From an uncultured Eubacteriaceae bacterium (GTDB lineage Bacteria > Bacillota > Clostridia > Lachnospirales > CAG-274), in contig CALIRN010000326.1 in the NCBI GenBank assembly GCA_938042265.1, positions 1 through 8,547 on the forward strand: 8,547 nt of DNA, given 5' to 3'. Positions 1 to 7,500 of this stretch are shown one piece after another (position 1 is the first letter of the stretch; every line of letters starts with the position of its first letter). The translations under genes and the position numbers were made by a program. The notes under the pieces are model-generated. The model did not search any database and had not been told where the DNA came from. It worked only from the letters and a program-made list of their open reading frames with translations.

Positions 1-51
1 AGAGTAGAGGGTGTTATAAAGGTAACATATCTGAATATTAAGGAGGATTAA
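1..51 (+). CDS. sdaAB: L-serine dehydratase, iron-sulfur-dependent, beta subunit (C-terminal end only)
   Basis: Frame 1 is open from the first base and ends at TAA 49-51, giving the tail VEGVIKVTYLNIKED. A short hydrophobic strand of this kind (G-V-x-x-V-x-Y-L-N) is how the ACT domain at the end of SdaAB commonly finishes. The alpha-subunit gene starts 1 bp after this stop, which is the usual order in two-subunit serine dehydratases of Firmicutes. The ribosome binding site of the next gene (AGGAGG, 41-46) lies inside the last codons of this one, so translation of the two is probably coupled. Only 16 residues are visible, so the identification rests mostly on position. Confidence 0.7.
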   Translation, partial: RVEGVIKVTYLNIKED

Positions 52-52
52 T

Positions 53-928
53 ATGAGCTTTGAATCTCTGGAGGAACTGACATCAACAGCCGAAAAAAAC
101 AATATATCACTGTTTGAGGCAATATTAAAGGATGATATGGAGTCAAGAGGGGTAACCAGACAGCAGTCAATGGAGAAAATGCTGCACCTGTGGCATATTA
201 TGAATAAAAGTGCCGAGGATTATGACGGCAGCAGACGTTCAGCCAGCGGTCTGGCAGGAGGTGACGCCCAAAAATACAGAGATTATACAAATACCTATAC
301 AGCACTTATAGGTGAGTTTGTAAGCAATGTAATGTATTATGCCCTGTCAACTGCGGAGTCCAATGCCTGTATGCGGTGTATAGTTGCAGCACCTACGGCA
401 GGCTCCTGCGGTGTTCTGCCTGCGGTTTTAATACCCTACAGCAGAAGATACAATACCTCTGATGAGCGTATGGTTGAGGCACTTTATGTAGCTGCCGGAA
501 TAGGACAGGTAATAGCCACAAGAGCATCTATTTCGGGAGCTGAAGGAGGTTGCCAGGCGGAGATCGGCTCAGCCTCAGCTATGGCGGCAGGCACCTTGGT
601 TTATTTGCAGGGCGGTACAAACGGGCAAATTACAAGCGCTGTTGCTATGGCACTTAAAAGCCTGCTTGGCTTGGTTTGCGACCCTGTTGCGGGGCTTGTG
701 GAGGTGCCCTGTATAAAGCGTAATGTAATAGGTGCGGTAAATGCAGTAACCTCTGCTGATATGGCACTTGCAGGCATTCAGTCAAGAATACCGGCCGACG
801 AGGTTATTGACGCCATGAAAAGAATAGGTGCGGTTATGCCCGAGGCATTAAAGGAAACTGCTAGAGGCGGTCTTGCCGACACACCGGAAGGTAGAAAAAT
901 AGCAGAAAAGCTTATATGTACTCAGTAA
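53..928 (+). CDS. sdaAA: L-serine dehydratase, iron-sulfur-dependent, alpha subunit
   Basis: This is the catalytic alpha subunit of the oxygen-sensitive [4Fe-4S] L-serine dehydratase, a cytoplasmic enzyme that converts L-serine to pyruvate and ammonia. It is 291 residues, a normal length for the separate alpha chain. Visible family motifs are AAPTAGSCG (112-120), the GAEGGCQAEIG segment (162-172) and CDPVAGLVEVPCIKRN (209-224). By family knowledge C167, C209 and C220 are the three cluster-ligand cysteines. A further cysteine, C289, lies two residues before the end. The start is ATG 53, placed 6 bases after AGGAGG (41-46), which lies inside the end of sdaAB. The gene is the second in an sdaAB-sdaAA operon. 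No convincing rho-independent terminator follows the stop. Confidence 0.96.
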   Translation: MSFESLEELTSTAEKNNISLFEAILKDDMESRGVTRQQSMEKMLHLWHIMNKSAEDYDGSRRSASGLAGGDAQKYRDYTNTYTALIGEFVSNVMYYALSTAESNACMRCIVAAPTAGSCGVLPAVLIPYSRRYNTSDERMVEALYVAAGIGQVIATRASISGAEGGCQAEIGSASAMAAGTLVYLQGGTNGQITSAVAMALKSLLGLVCDPVAGLVEVPCIKRNVIGAVNAVTSADMALAGIQSRIPADEVIDAMKRIGAVMPEALKETARGGLADTPEGRKIAEKLICTQ

Positions 929-1067
929 TTTCATTTTAGCTTAGAGTGCACTAAAAAAGTTTAAAGTACCTGGGCAAACGATCCTTAAACCGCATATTAA
1001 TAGCTGCCATAAAAAGTATAATATTGCTAAAAGCATATTTTTACAATTTGTGTACTAAAATAAATTT
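929..1067. other. Non-coding spacer after sdaAA, nothing recognised
   Basis: I see no gene, RNA or clear terminator here. The only structure is an 8-base palindrome AGTGCACT near 945-952 followed by an A-run. It has no T-run on the plus strand. The region leads into a pseudogene that has no ribosome binding site, so it may itself be decayed sequence. Confidence 0.4.
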
Positions 1068-1463
1068 ATGGGATTATTTGATAAACTTCATGAACCCATT
1101 GTTATCAAAGAAGACAGTAATGCAAAAAAAAGAGCTTGAATAATTTTTTCTTGAAAACAGTATACCAAACACAACCAAGTTATACAGCAAAATACAAAAC
1201 ATCTGATATTTTAGAGTAAAATATGTCTTCAGAAGCTGAACCCGTTTCAAATACAGCCTTAAGCCCTGTTGAGAATTCATTATTATACCAAGCTTTAAAG
1301 TATTATCGCTATAAGCAAAGTATTATTGAGCACAACAAACCATATTTTATTTTTACCAATGTACAGCTTGAGGATATTATTAAAACCAACTAACTTAGAT
1401 GAACTAAAATCCATTAAGGGCTTTTGCGATGTAAAATGTTCTAAATACGGAAAAGTTATCTAA
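1068..1463 (+). pseudogene. Remnant of a NERD (nuclease-related) / HRDC domain protein gene
   Basis: Three plus-strand pieces read as parts of one protein family. Piece 1 (1068-1139) reads MGLFDKLHEPIVIKEDSNAK and then stops, just after an A8 run that would permit a frameshift. This resembles the N-terminus of clostridial NERD-domain proteins. Piece 2 (1223-1393) ends with an HRDC-like segment whose core is YRYKQSIIEHNKPYFIFTNV followed by QLEDII. Piece 3 (1395-1463), shifted by one base, reads LDELKSIKGFCDVKCSKYGK followed by VI and a stop. This matches the helix-hairpin end of an HRDC fold (LxxLxxIKGFxxVKxxKYG). Most of the nuclease core between pieces 1 and 2 is missing, an in-frame TAA lies just before piece 2, and no Shine-Dalgarno precedes 1068. 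The gene is therefore broken by an internal deletion plus frameshifts. The family assignment comes from memory of motifs, not a search. The HRDC end is the surer part. Confidence 0.62.
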
Positions 1464-1501
1464 TCTATACCGTAAAACTTCAAATAATCATTCAAAATCG
1501 C

Positions 1502-1541
1502 AAAAAAGGGACTATCACTTAATTAATGCGATAGTCCCTTT
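1502..1541 (-). terminator. Rho-independent terminator of metK
   Basis: A perfect 12-bp stem pairs AAAGGGACTATC (1505-1516) with GATAGTCCCTTT (1530-1541) around a 13-base loop. On the minus strand the hairpin begins 5 bases after the metK stop and runs into a T6 tract (A-run 1502-1507 on the plus strand). This is a textbook intrinsic terminator. On the plus strand there is only a short CCCTTTC after the stem, so it would terminate weakly in that direction. Confidence 0.92.
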
Positions 1542-1546
1542 CATTA

Positions 1547-2719
1547 TCAGCAATATTTCTTAAACAAATCCGCCTTATCAGTCTTTTCCCAAGGTACGTT
1601 AATATCACTTCTGCCAAAATGTCCGTAAGCAGCAGTCTGCTTATAAATAGGACGTCTTAAATCAAAGTTTTTTATAATTGCAGCGGGACGAAGATCAAAA
1701 TTTTCTCTGATAATCTCTACAATTTTATCATCGCTTATCTTGCCTGTACCGTAGGTATTAACATAAATTGAAAGAGGTTGTGCAACACCTATGGCATAAG
1801 CAAGCTGGATTTCACACTTGCGTGCAATACCGCCTGCAACAACATTTTTTGCAAGGTATCTTGCAGCATAAGCGGCAGAACGGTCAACCTTTGTAGGGTC
1901 CTTACCGCTGAAAGCACCGCCGCCATGGCTTGCGTAACCGCCGTAGGTATCAACAATAATCTTGCGTCCCGTAAGACCACAGTCACCCTGCGGTCCGCCG
2001 ATAACAAAACGGCCGGTTGGGTTTACATAATATTTAGTATTGTCATCAATCAGTGAGGCAGGAATAACCGCCTTAATAACCCTGTCAATAATATCTTCCC
2101 TTATCTGCTCCTGTGTAACGTCAGGGCTGTGCTGGGTTGAGATAACAACATTGTCAATTCTGACAACCCTGTCATCATCATACTCAACCGTTACCTGACT
2201 TTTTCCGTCAGGTCTTAAATAGTAAAGAGTTCCGTTCTTTGTTACCTCAGTCAGCTTTTTTGTAAGCTTATGCGCATAGTAAATAGGGGCAGGCATAAGC
2301 TCATCGGTTTCATCGCAGGCAAAGCCGAACATCATGCCCTGATCACCTGCACCCGTATCATTTTCATCGGCCTCACCCTCTCTTGCCTCAAGGGAGCTGT
2401 TTACACCCTGTGCAATATCCGGGCTTTGTCCCTTAAGTGAGGTAATGACCGCACAGCTGTCACAGTCAAAGCCATACTTAGCCCTGTCATATCCTATTTC
2501 ACGTACGGTTTCCCTTGCTATAGACTCAATATCAACATAACAGCTTGTTGTAACCTCACCTGCCACCATAATAAGGCCTGTAGTGGTCATTGTTTCGCAG
2601 GCAACTCTTGCATTAGGATCCTGAGCAATAATAGCATCAAGCACTGCATCCGAAATCTGATCACAGATTTTATCCGGATGTCCTTCGGTAACGGATTCTG
2701 AAGTAAAATACTTTTTCAT
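1547..2719 (-). CDS. metK: S-adenosylmethionine synthetase (methionine adenosyltransferase)
   Basis: MetK makes S-adenosylmethionine from methionine and ATP in the cytoplasm, supplying the cell's methyl donor. The protein is 390 residues, full length for the bacterial family. The recognised signatures are present: GHPDKICDQISDAVLDA (13-29, ATP/metal-binding start region), GAGDQGMMFG (123-132, MAT signature 1) and GGGAFSGKDPTKVDRS (266-281, MAT signature 2, phosphate binding). The start ATG is supported by an AAGGAGG (plus-strand complement 2727-2733) 7 bases upstream. The gene is monocistronic. A SAM-I riboswitch with its own terminator precedes it and a strong terminator follows it immediately. 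SAM therefore represses its own synthesis by premature termination. No unusual residues were noticed. Confidence 0.98.
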   Translation of the reverse strand: MKKYFTSESVTEGHPDKICDQISDAVLDAIIAQDPNARVACETMTTTGLIMVAGEVTTSCYVDIESIARETVREIGYDRAKYGFDCDSCAVITSLKGQSPDIAQGVNSSLEAREGEADENDTGAGDQGMMFGFACDETDELMPAPIYYAHKLTKKLTEVTKNGTLYYLRPDGKSQVTVEYDDDRVVRIDNVVISTQHSPDVTQEQIREDIIDRVIKAVIPASLIDDNTKYYVNPTGRFVIGGPQGDCGLTGRKIIVDTYGGYASHGGGAFSGKDPTKVDRSAAYAARYLAKNVVAGGIARKCEIQLAYAIGVAQPLSIYVNTYGTGKISDDKIVEIIRENFDLRPAAIIKNFDLRRPIYKQTAAYGHFGRSDINVPWEKTDKADLFKKYC

Positions 2720-2749
2720 TTAAAAACCTCCTTGTCCTATAAATAAGGT

Positions 2750-2773
2750 AAAAAAAAGAACCCTGCAGGGTTC
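2750..2773 (-). terminator. Regulatory terminator of the SAM riboswitch expression platform
   Basis: The 16-base perfect palindrome GAACCCTGCAGGGTTC (2758-2773) can fold as a GAACCC/GGGTTC stem with a TGCA loop. On the minus strand it is followed directly by eight Ts (A-run 2750-2757). It sits between the SAM-I aptamer and the metK ribosome binding site. It is expected to form when SAM is bound, ending transcription before metK. Confidence 0.88.
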
Positions 2774-2777
2774 ACGC

Positions 2778-2889
2778 ATCATTCTCATCTTCCAATAAAT
2801 TTCTTTATTGGGGGAATTGGCACCGATGCTTAAAAGCCGGTTGCCGGGTTTCACAGGGCCCTGTCCCTCCACCACTCTGGATAAGTATA
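2778..2889 (-). promoter_or_regulatory. SAM-I (S-box) riboswitch aptamer upstream of metK
   Basis: Read on the minus strand, the leader carries the S-box core in order. CTTATCCAGAG starts P1. Then comes GGTGGAGGGAC, an ACAG/CTGT arm with GGCC loop, the GTGAAACCCGGCAACC stretch, the GCATCGGTGC hairpin and the CCAATTCC-type segment. A CCAATAAA-GAAA-TTTATTGG hairpin (2792-2811) and the closing GATGAG strand follow. P1 pairs 2880-2885 with 2784-2789 (including one G-U). All conserved S-box blocks that I know are present, and the downstream gene is metK, a standard S-box target. It is followed by a terminator at 2750-2773, so it is an off-switch acting on transcription. No clean promoter could be placed just upstream. 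Confidence 0.96.
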
Positions 2890-2904
2890 TTATTTAATTA
2901 AGCC

Positions 2905-2950
2905 TTGAAAAGATTAGCCGCCCGTCAGACAGACGGCTATATATTTTCAA
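2905..2950 (-). terminator. Hairpin after rpmB, probable terminator
   Basis: AGCCG (2916-2920) pairs with CGGCT (2934-2938). Outside this, TTGAAAA (2905-2911) pairs with TTTTCAA (2944-2950) across a small internal loop. An alternative inner stem CCGTC/GACGG also exists. The structure begins just after the rpmB stop at 2953. The A/T outer arms could serve as a U-tract in either direction, but the tract next to the GC stem is short (AATCTTTTC), so termination may be incomplete. If it is leaky, rpmB transcription would run into the metK leader. Confidence 0.6.
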
Positions 2951-2952
2951 AA

Positions 2953-3153
2953 TCAGATTGCACGAACAACCTTACCGGCGCGCATACATCTTGCACAGAT
3001 GTAAATTGACTTAATGGTACCGTTATCGTTAATCTTAACCTTTCTAACGTTAGCCTTCCAAGTCTTCTTAGCACGTCTTGAAACCTGACTACGATTGATG
3101 CTGATTCTGCGGCCTGTCTGCATAGCCTTCTCACAAATTTCACACTTTGCCAT
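2953..3153 (-). CDS. rpmB: 50S ribosomal protein L28
   Basis: This is a structural protein of the large ribosomal subunit. The 66-residue basic protein starts MAKCEICEKAMQTGRRIS and has the L28 pattern of a short N-terminal ribbon, a Ser/Arg/Lys-rich middle (R16 to K40) and a C-terminal ribbon. Two CxxC pairs, C4/C7 and C53/C56, make this the zinc-ribbon form of L28 rather than the cysteine-free form used by some bacteria under zinc limitation. Start choice is firm: ATG is preceded by AAGGAGGT (complement of 3161-3168). A near-consensus promoter lies about 30 bases upstream of the start codon and a hairpin follows the stop. No other ribosomal gene is adjacent, which is common for rpmB in Clostridia. 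Confidence 0.97.
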   Translation of the reverse strand: MAKCEICEKAMQTGRRISINRSQVSRRAKKTWKANVRKVKINDNGTIKSIYICARCMRAGKVVRAI

Positions 3154-3190
3154 TACTTACACCTCCTTAGATAAAAACTCACTATTTGAC

Positions 3191-3219
3191 ATTATAACAT
3201 AAACCCTGTCCGAATGCAA
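3191..3219 (-). promoter_or_regulatory. Sigma-A-type promoter of rpmB (proximal)
   Basis: On the minus strand TTGCAT (3214-3219) and TATAAT (3191-3196, full consensus) are separated by exactly 17 bases. The predicted start near 3184 gives a leader of about 30 bases containing the strong ribosome binding site of rpmB. Confidence 0.82.
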
Positions 3220-3261
3220 GAGTTATTTTATAATTATGCCTTCCTTTTTTACAACTATTAT

Positions 3262-3290
3262 ATTTTATACTTATTTTTAGAATAAGTCAA
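3262..3290 (-). promoter_or_regulatory. Second, distal promoter-like element upstream of rpmB
   Basis: On the minus strand TTGACT (3285-3290) and TAAAAT (3262-3267) are separated by 17 bases, each one base from consensus. The spacer contains most of an ACTTATT/AATAAGT inverted repeat. It would give rpmB a leader of about 100 bases. No gene lies between this element and rpmB, so it could be a tandem rpmB promoter. It is a computed-by-eye match in A+T-rich DNA, so false positives are likely. Confidence 0.45.
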
Positions 3291-3343
3291 GCATTTTTAT
3301 GGTTTGTCTGCTGATTTTATACCCTGATAACCAATTACGCCGT

Positions 3344-3399
3344 ACAAGCTTAATATCTACATATATATCTTAATTGCCGCCGTTTGGAAAACAAATGCT
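3344..3399 (-). pseudogene. Degenerate copy of the 3' end of the M4 protease gene
   Basis: These 56 bases match 4577-4635, the codons for about residues 1214-1233 of the protease, with 4 mismatches and one 3-base gap (about 93% identity). Read in the matching frame the copy gives SICFPNGGN-stop-DIYVDIKLV, against SIYFPNGGGNYDIYVDGKLV in the intact gene. One glycine codon is lost and the tyrosine codon TAC has become TAA. Similarity ends abruptly at 3399, which is also the first base of the stop codon of the membrane gene, and fades at 3344 after KLV. It is a non-functional relic of a second protease copy or of a recombination at this locus. Confidence 0.85.
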
Positions 3400-4547
3400 C
3401 AAAACGGACCATAATATCCGCCTATAAAGCTTCGCAAAGTAATCAATAATGTTATTGCAAAGCTGTAAGTCAAACTCCAACTAATACTTTTTCTGCACTT
3501 ATGTACCATAGAGCTAAAAATAAAATATAATATAAAGCTTATAACAAACAGTATTGTACCATAATAGGCAAAAAAATGGGATTTTATAAAACTCCACAAA
3601 TAATTATACTTATGTACATTACATAAAAATTCACTTTCATTTTTATACGGTGGAAATCCCATTATATGTTCACTATAATCATTAAAAAATGATGCAAACC
3701 AATAAATCGCAAAATAAGATATTCCCGTTGGAATTATGTACGCAACTGCAGCCTTTATGGGTTTATCCTTATTAAATGAAGAAATCATAATTGTATGAAT
3801 TATACCAAGTACAAGAAATGCATACGGCTTAAAATCATACCTCCAACAACTTTTCCACCACGAATGAACATATTCCATACTTACACAATCACGTATAGCC
3901 TCTGCCTGTATAATTAATATACGATAAAGCAGCCATACTGACACAGCTAAAGCAAGCTCAGCTAGAATAAAGGCAATTTTCTGCGTAACAAAGCGCAGTT
4001 TTCTGCCCAAAACAACAACTTCTTTATCTTTATCCTTAAAAGCAACCGCAAACAATATTATGGCTATTATCCAAATAGGTATCACATAATAATAAAATTT
4101 ACGCAAGTAATAACAAAAAAAAATTGCAACGGCAAAAAGACTGTACCCCGGTTTAACACATTTAGATTTACAAATTTCACCGTCAGACAATTCAATGTAA
4201 ATATACTTACTTGAATATTCTTCATCGCTTTCATCATAGGTGATTCCCTGACGATTCATTATTTGATTTGCCCAGTCGATAAAAAGATAATTTTCAAACC
4301 TGCTTATAGACTTAACATCTGGAGTGCCTTTGGAATACGGACATACATTAGTTCCAAATCTTACAATCGTTTCGCCGTTGCAAACATAATTTTCCAAATA
4401 TTTATTAATAAAATTATAGCTGCAATATATCTCATAGTCCTCTAAATTATACTTTTTAGACATTTCAAAAGTATATAGCTTACATGCAAAAACAGTGCAA
4501 ATAATAAATATAGCAATAAAACCAATAACAGTTACTTTTTTATGCAC
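3399..4547 (-). CDS. Polytopic membrane protein of unknown function, coupled to the M4 protease gene
   Basis: I do not recognise the family. The chosen start is GTG at 4547, giving 382 residues. It is preceded at 6 bases by GGGAGGTG (complement 4554-4561) and overlaps the protease stop as GTGCATAA. An ATG at 4589 in the same frame would add 14 residues but lies inside the protease gene. Residues 5-22 form a signal-anchor-like helix. Residues 23-130 are hydrophilic, contain Cys 42, 56, 69, 126 and 130, and probably form an extracytoplasmic domain. Hydrophobic segments follow at roughly 133-147, 152-170, 190-211, 241-258, 265-287, 323-346 and 355-373, so seven or eight membrane spans in all. 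A Cys/Trp-rich loop (221-235) lies between spans. The tight overlap implies co-translation with the secreted protease, so a role in its activity, localisation or substrate handling, or in self-protection, is possible but unproven. The C-terminus ends exactly where the duplicated protease tail begins and may be truncated. Confidence 0.85.
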   Translation of the reverse strand: MHKKVTVIGFIAIFIICTVFACKLYTFEMSKKYNLEDYEIYCSYNFINKYLENYVCNGETIVRFGTNVCPYSKGTPDVKSISRFENYLFIDWANQIMNRQGITYDESDEEYSSKYIYIELSDGEICKSKCVKPGYSLFAVAIFFCYYLRKFYYYVIPIWIIAIILFAVAFKDKDKEVVVLGRKLRFVTQKIAFILAELALAVSVWLLYRILIIQAEAIRDCVSMEYVHSWWKSCWRYDFKPYAFLVLGIIHTIMISSFNKDKPIKAAVAYIIPTGISYFAIYWFASFFNDYSEHIMGFPPYKNESEFLCNVHKYNYLWSFIKSHFFAYYGTILFVISFILYFIFSSMVHKCRKSISWSLTYSFAITLLITLRSFIGGYYGPF

Positions 4548-7500
4548 CGTTTTCACCTCCCAGGCAATATGACTTAACAAGCTTACCATCTACATATATA
4601 TCGTAATTGCCGCCACCGTTTGGAAAATAAATGCTTCCATCACTATCACTAATACTCTTAAACCACACAGAGTTATCGGTGCGTTCTCTTACCTCAAAAT
4701 CAACATAAGTCATTGGAGATTTAACACCATCTATATCATTATACAGAGTATATTTTATAAGGTGATATTTATAAGTAGGTATTATATTTAAAATGTTATA
4801 TACCGGCATTCTCAGTATGAGCCTTTTAGTATAATCTGCCCGTCTTTCTCCCTCATACTCTAACTCTCTTGTATCCTCCACATTAATGTTATAAAATCCA
4901 TAAGGCACATTTAAAAACAAAAAATGATTTCCTATAACTTCTGTTGTAAACACCAAATTACCATCATCTGAGATTAATGTTACCTTCATTCCATCGGAAT
5001 GAGTTTGATCACAAGTCACCTGACCTCTGACAGTGCAAGTAACAGTACCGCTATCAAAAATTACATCATGTATTTTAATATTAAAAAATCCAAAATTTTC
5101 AAGTATTGTATATGTATGATCCAAGCAATTATCCGAAGTGTATGTTATAACAGCCTTTCTGAATACCTCTTTTGGATATATAAACATAAAGTATTTGTTT
5201 CCCTCTCTGCAAAGTTTATACTCCCCTCCAATGTAAGCATTATATTCATTAACAGCATTTCCAAAAGCATCCATCGCCTTACCGTATACAAGGTTTCCTC
5301 CGGGATATATATTGCTGTCAGTAAAAGCTTTTCTTATAATATTTAACTGCTCGTCATCGCAATTAAGCTCCATTGCTGAAACCATAACACTTGCAGCAAG
5401 CTCCTCAAAATCTATACGCTTTAAATTAAGTTCACTCATTGAATTATACCATATTTTAGCGAGCAGCTCCTTGTCAATACCGTTTGCGTACATCCTGTAT
5501 GCCGCACTACTTAATATGGTTGATATATTATGACAATTTGCGCTTAGCTCTACATTCTCGGGTACTTTATTATAAAAAACCTTTGTTTGATAAATTTCAA
5601 GTTCTTTTGGATTATTTACTTTAACGTATTCCTCTGTTTTTCCATTAACCTTAACTCTGACTGCACCTAAATCACCTGTTTCCATAGTTGCAATAGCCGC
5701 AATATTTCTTGATGAATTTCCCTCATCAATATTATTTTTCATAATATGCCAATTGTTATCGCTTGCTAGACAAGCCATTATATCTCCGTAAGCCTCATGA
5801 ACAGCAGCAGAGTAATAGTTTGTATTTTTGGCCTCTGCTACTTCCGAATTGGATTCTATCGGTACCAGTCCTATTTTATTATTTAAAATACCATGTGCTA
5901 ATTCATGAACAATTATATCAAAATTTTCACAAGCTTTATAGTCACCATTTACTCCTAATTCCAATATTTTATTTTTATTGTTGTATCCTCCCGTACTGCC
6001 TTCACTTGAGCTAATCGTTCCATCAGATAACACAACATACAAAGTTCTGCTTTTTTTCGTATAGTACCCATTACTCTCCAGGTAATCATTTTCATCCAAT
6101 TCTTCCTGGCTCTTTGTACCATTTACCTCGGATATATCCTTTAAACCCAAATTTCTGTAAAAATCAAGAGCCCTGTTTACATTAGACATCGCCTTGACAG
6201 CCATATTGTAATATATATTGTCTGTGTCATTGTATTCAATAACATTAAGACGGTTATCCATAGACAAGTACATAACGTCATTCTTCAAGTCATACAATTC
6301 GCTACCTAGAATATTTTTCCCATAGAACGCAAGAGCAAAGTTAGTCATAACACCCTCTGCCTCATCGGAAAAATGCATATATTTTGATACCATAGCACCT
6401 CCATTATTACTGTAATACTTAATCCAACTTTTACCTCCAATGCTATTAATATCCTCATACAATTCAAGTTTATCCTTGTCAATTTCAGCATAAGTTCTAA
6501 CATCCCATGGTTCATGATATTCTTTATAGCTCTTTGATTCGCCTATATCTGAGCACATACTGGCAACAATCTCAAACTCCTCACCATCATAGCTGTAAGC
6601 ATGGGACTTATTTGCATACATTTCCACAACCTCAAGAGTACCGTCCTGTATCATATATGTATTTCCGTCATTTGTATTATAAATCTCCCAACAAAGCACA
6701 AACTCTCCATTCTTATTACAAATATACATATCACCGTTTTCATTTTCAACTGCTGTACCTATACTGCCATTCACCTCACTAATAGTTGAAACAGGAGCAA
6801 CAGACAATCCTTCAATCCTATCATAAGAGCCATTAAGCGAAGTAATATTTCCTGCCTTATCAGTTGTGATAATAAGATGGCTCTGCCATACAGGTACACC
6901 ATTATACATTTGCTGTAATCGTATTCTTTTATGTGTATCCAAATCATAATACTGCAAAAACTCATATTCATTTTCAGGATCCTTGATACCATATAGTTCT
7001 TTTAGAGCATTAAGGGAGTAAATTGCTTCCTCAGGTGATTCAACTATATAATCCGTATATTTACCCAAAATAAAATCAATATTACCTGTACTCCCATCAA
7101 TCCAAATATAAGGCATTTCGCCACCATTTATATCTTCAATATCAGATAGGGTACAGTTTAACAGCTTTCTTTTATCAAATTGTTTTATTACCTTTACAAC
7201 AAACTCCTTTTTTGTCGAAACGCCTTCGTCATCGGTAAAGGTTGCCGTTAATGTAACATATCCACTTTCATCTGTAGGTCTTGTCACCCTGCCATCGTTA
7301 GTAATAAGACTTGTATTACTGCTTTCCCACGATATAGTACTATTTACACCTGATACAGGCAAAAACAAATCCTGTGTTACACTATCGGCATAATCTCTAT
7401 CTGCATAACCAATATCTACAAGATAATAATCACTGTTACTTACCTCCGCTTCGTCGCTATTTTTATCATCTGCTTTTTCACTGCAATCATTAGCACCTGA

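Noticed and set aside
929..965. Possible terminator after sdaAA
   Set aside because: The only hairpin is a few base pairs around AGTGCACT and it is followed by As, not Ts, on the plus strand.
1074..1280. Open frame of 68 codons on the minus strand
   Set aside because: It lies antisense to the NERD/HRDC remnant, has no ribosome binding site and its translation is low-complexity and unlike any family I know.
1778..2056. Open frames in metK on the opposite strand and in another frame of the same strand
   Set aside because: They are shadows of a full-length, well-conserved metK, with no independent start signals.
2880..2915. Promoter for metK directly before the riboswitch
   Set aside because: TATACT-like hexamers exist, but they would start transcription inside P1, and no -35 has suitable spacing. 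I did not assign one.
2937..3143. Arg/Leu-rich 68-codon frame overlapping rpmB on the same strand
   Set aside because: It is an alternate frame of the rpmB coding sequence, whose L28 product is certain.
4548..4589. ATG at 4589 as start of the membrane protein
   Set aside because: It sits inside the protease gene without a good ribosome binding site. The GTG at 4547 has GGGAGGTG at ideal spacing and begins a proper hydrophobic N-terminus.
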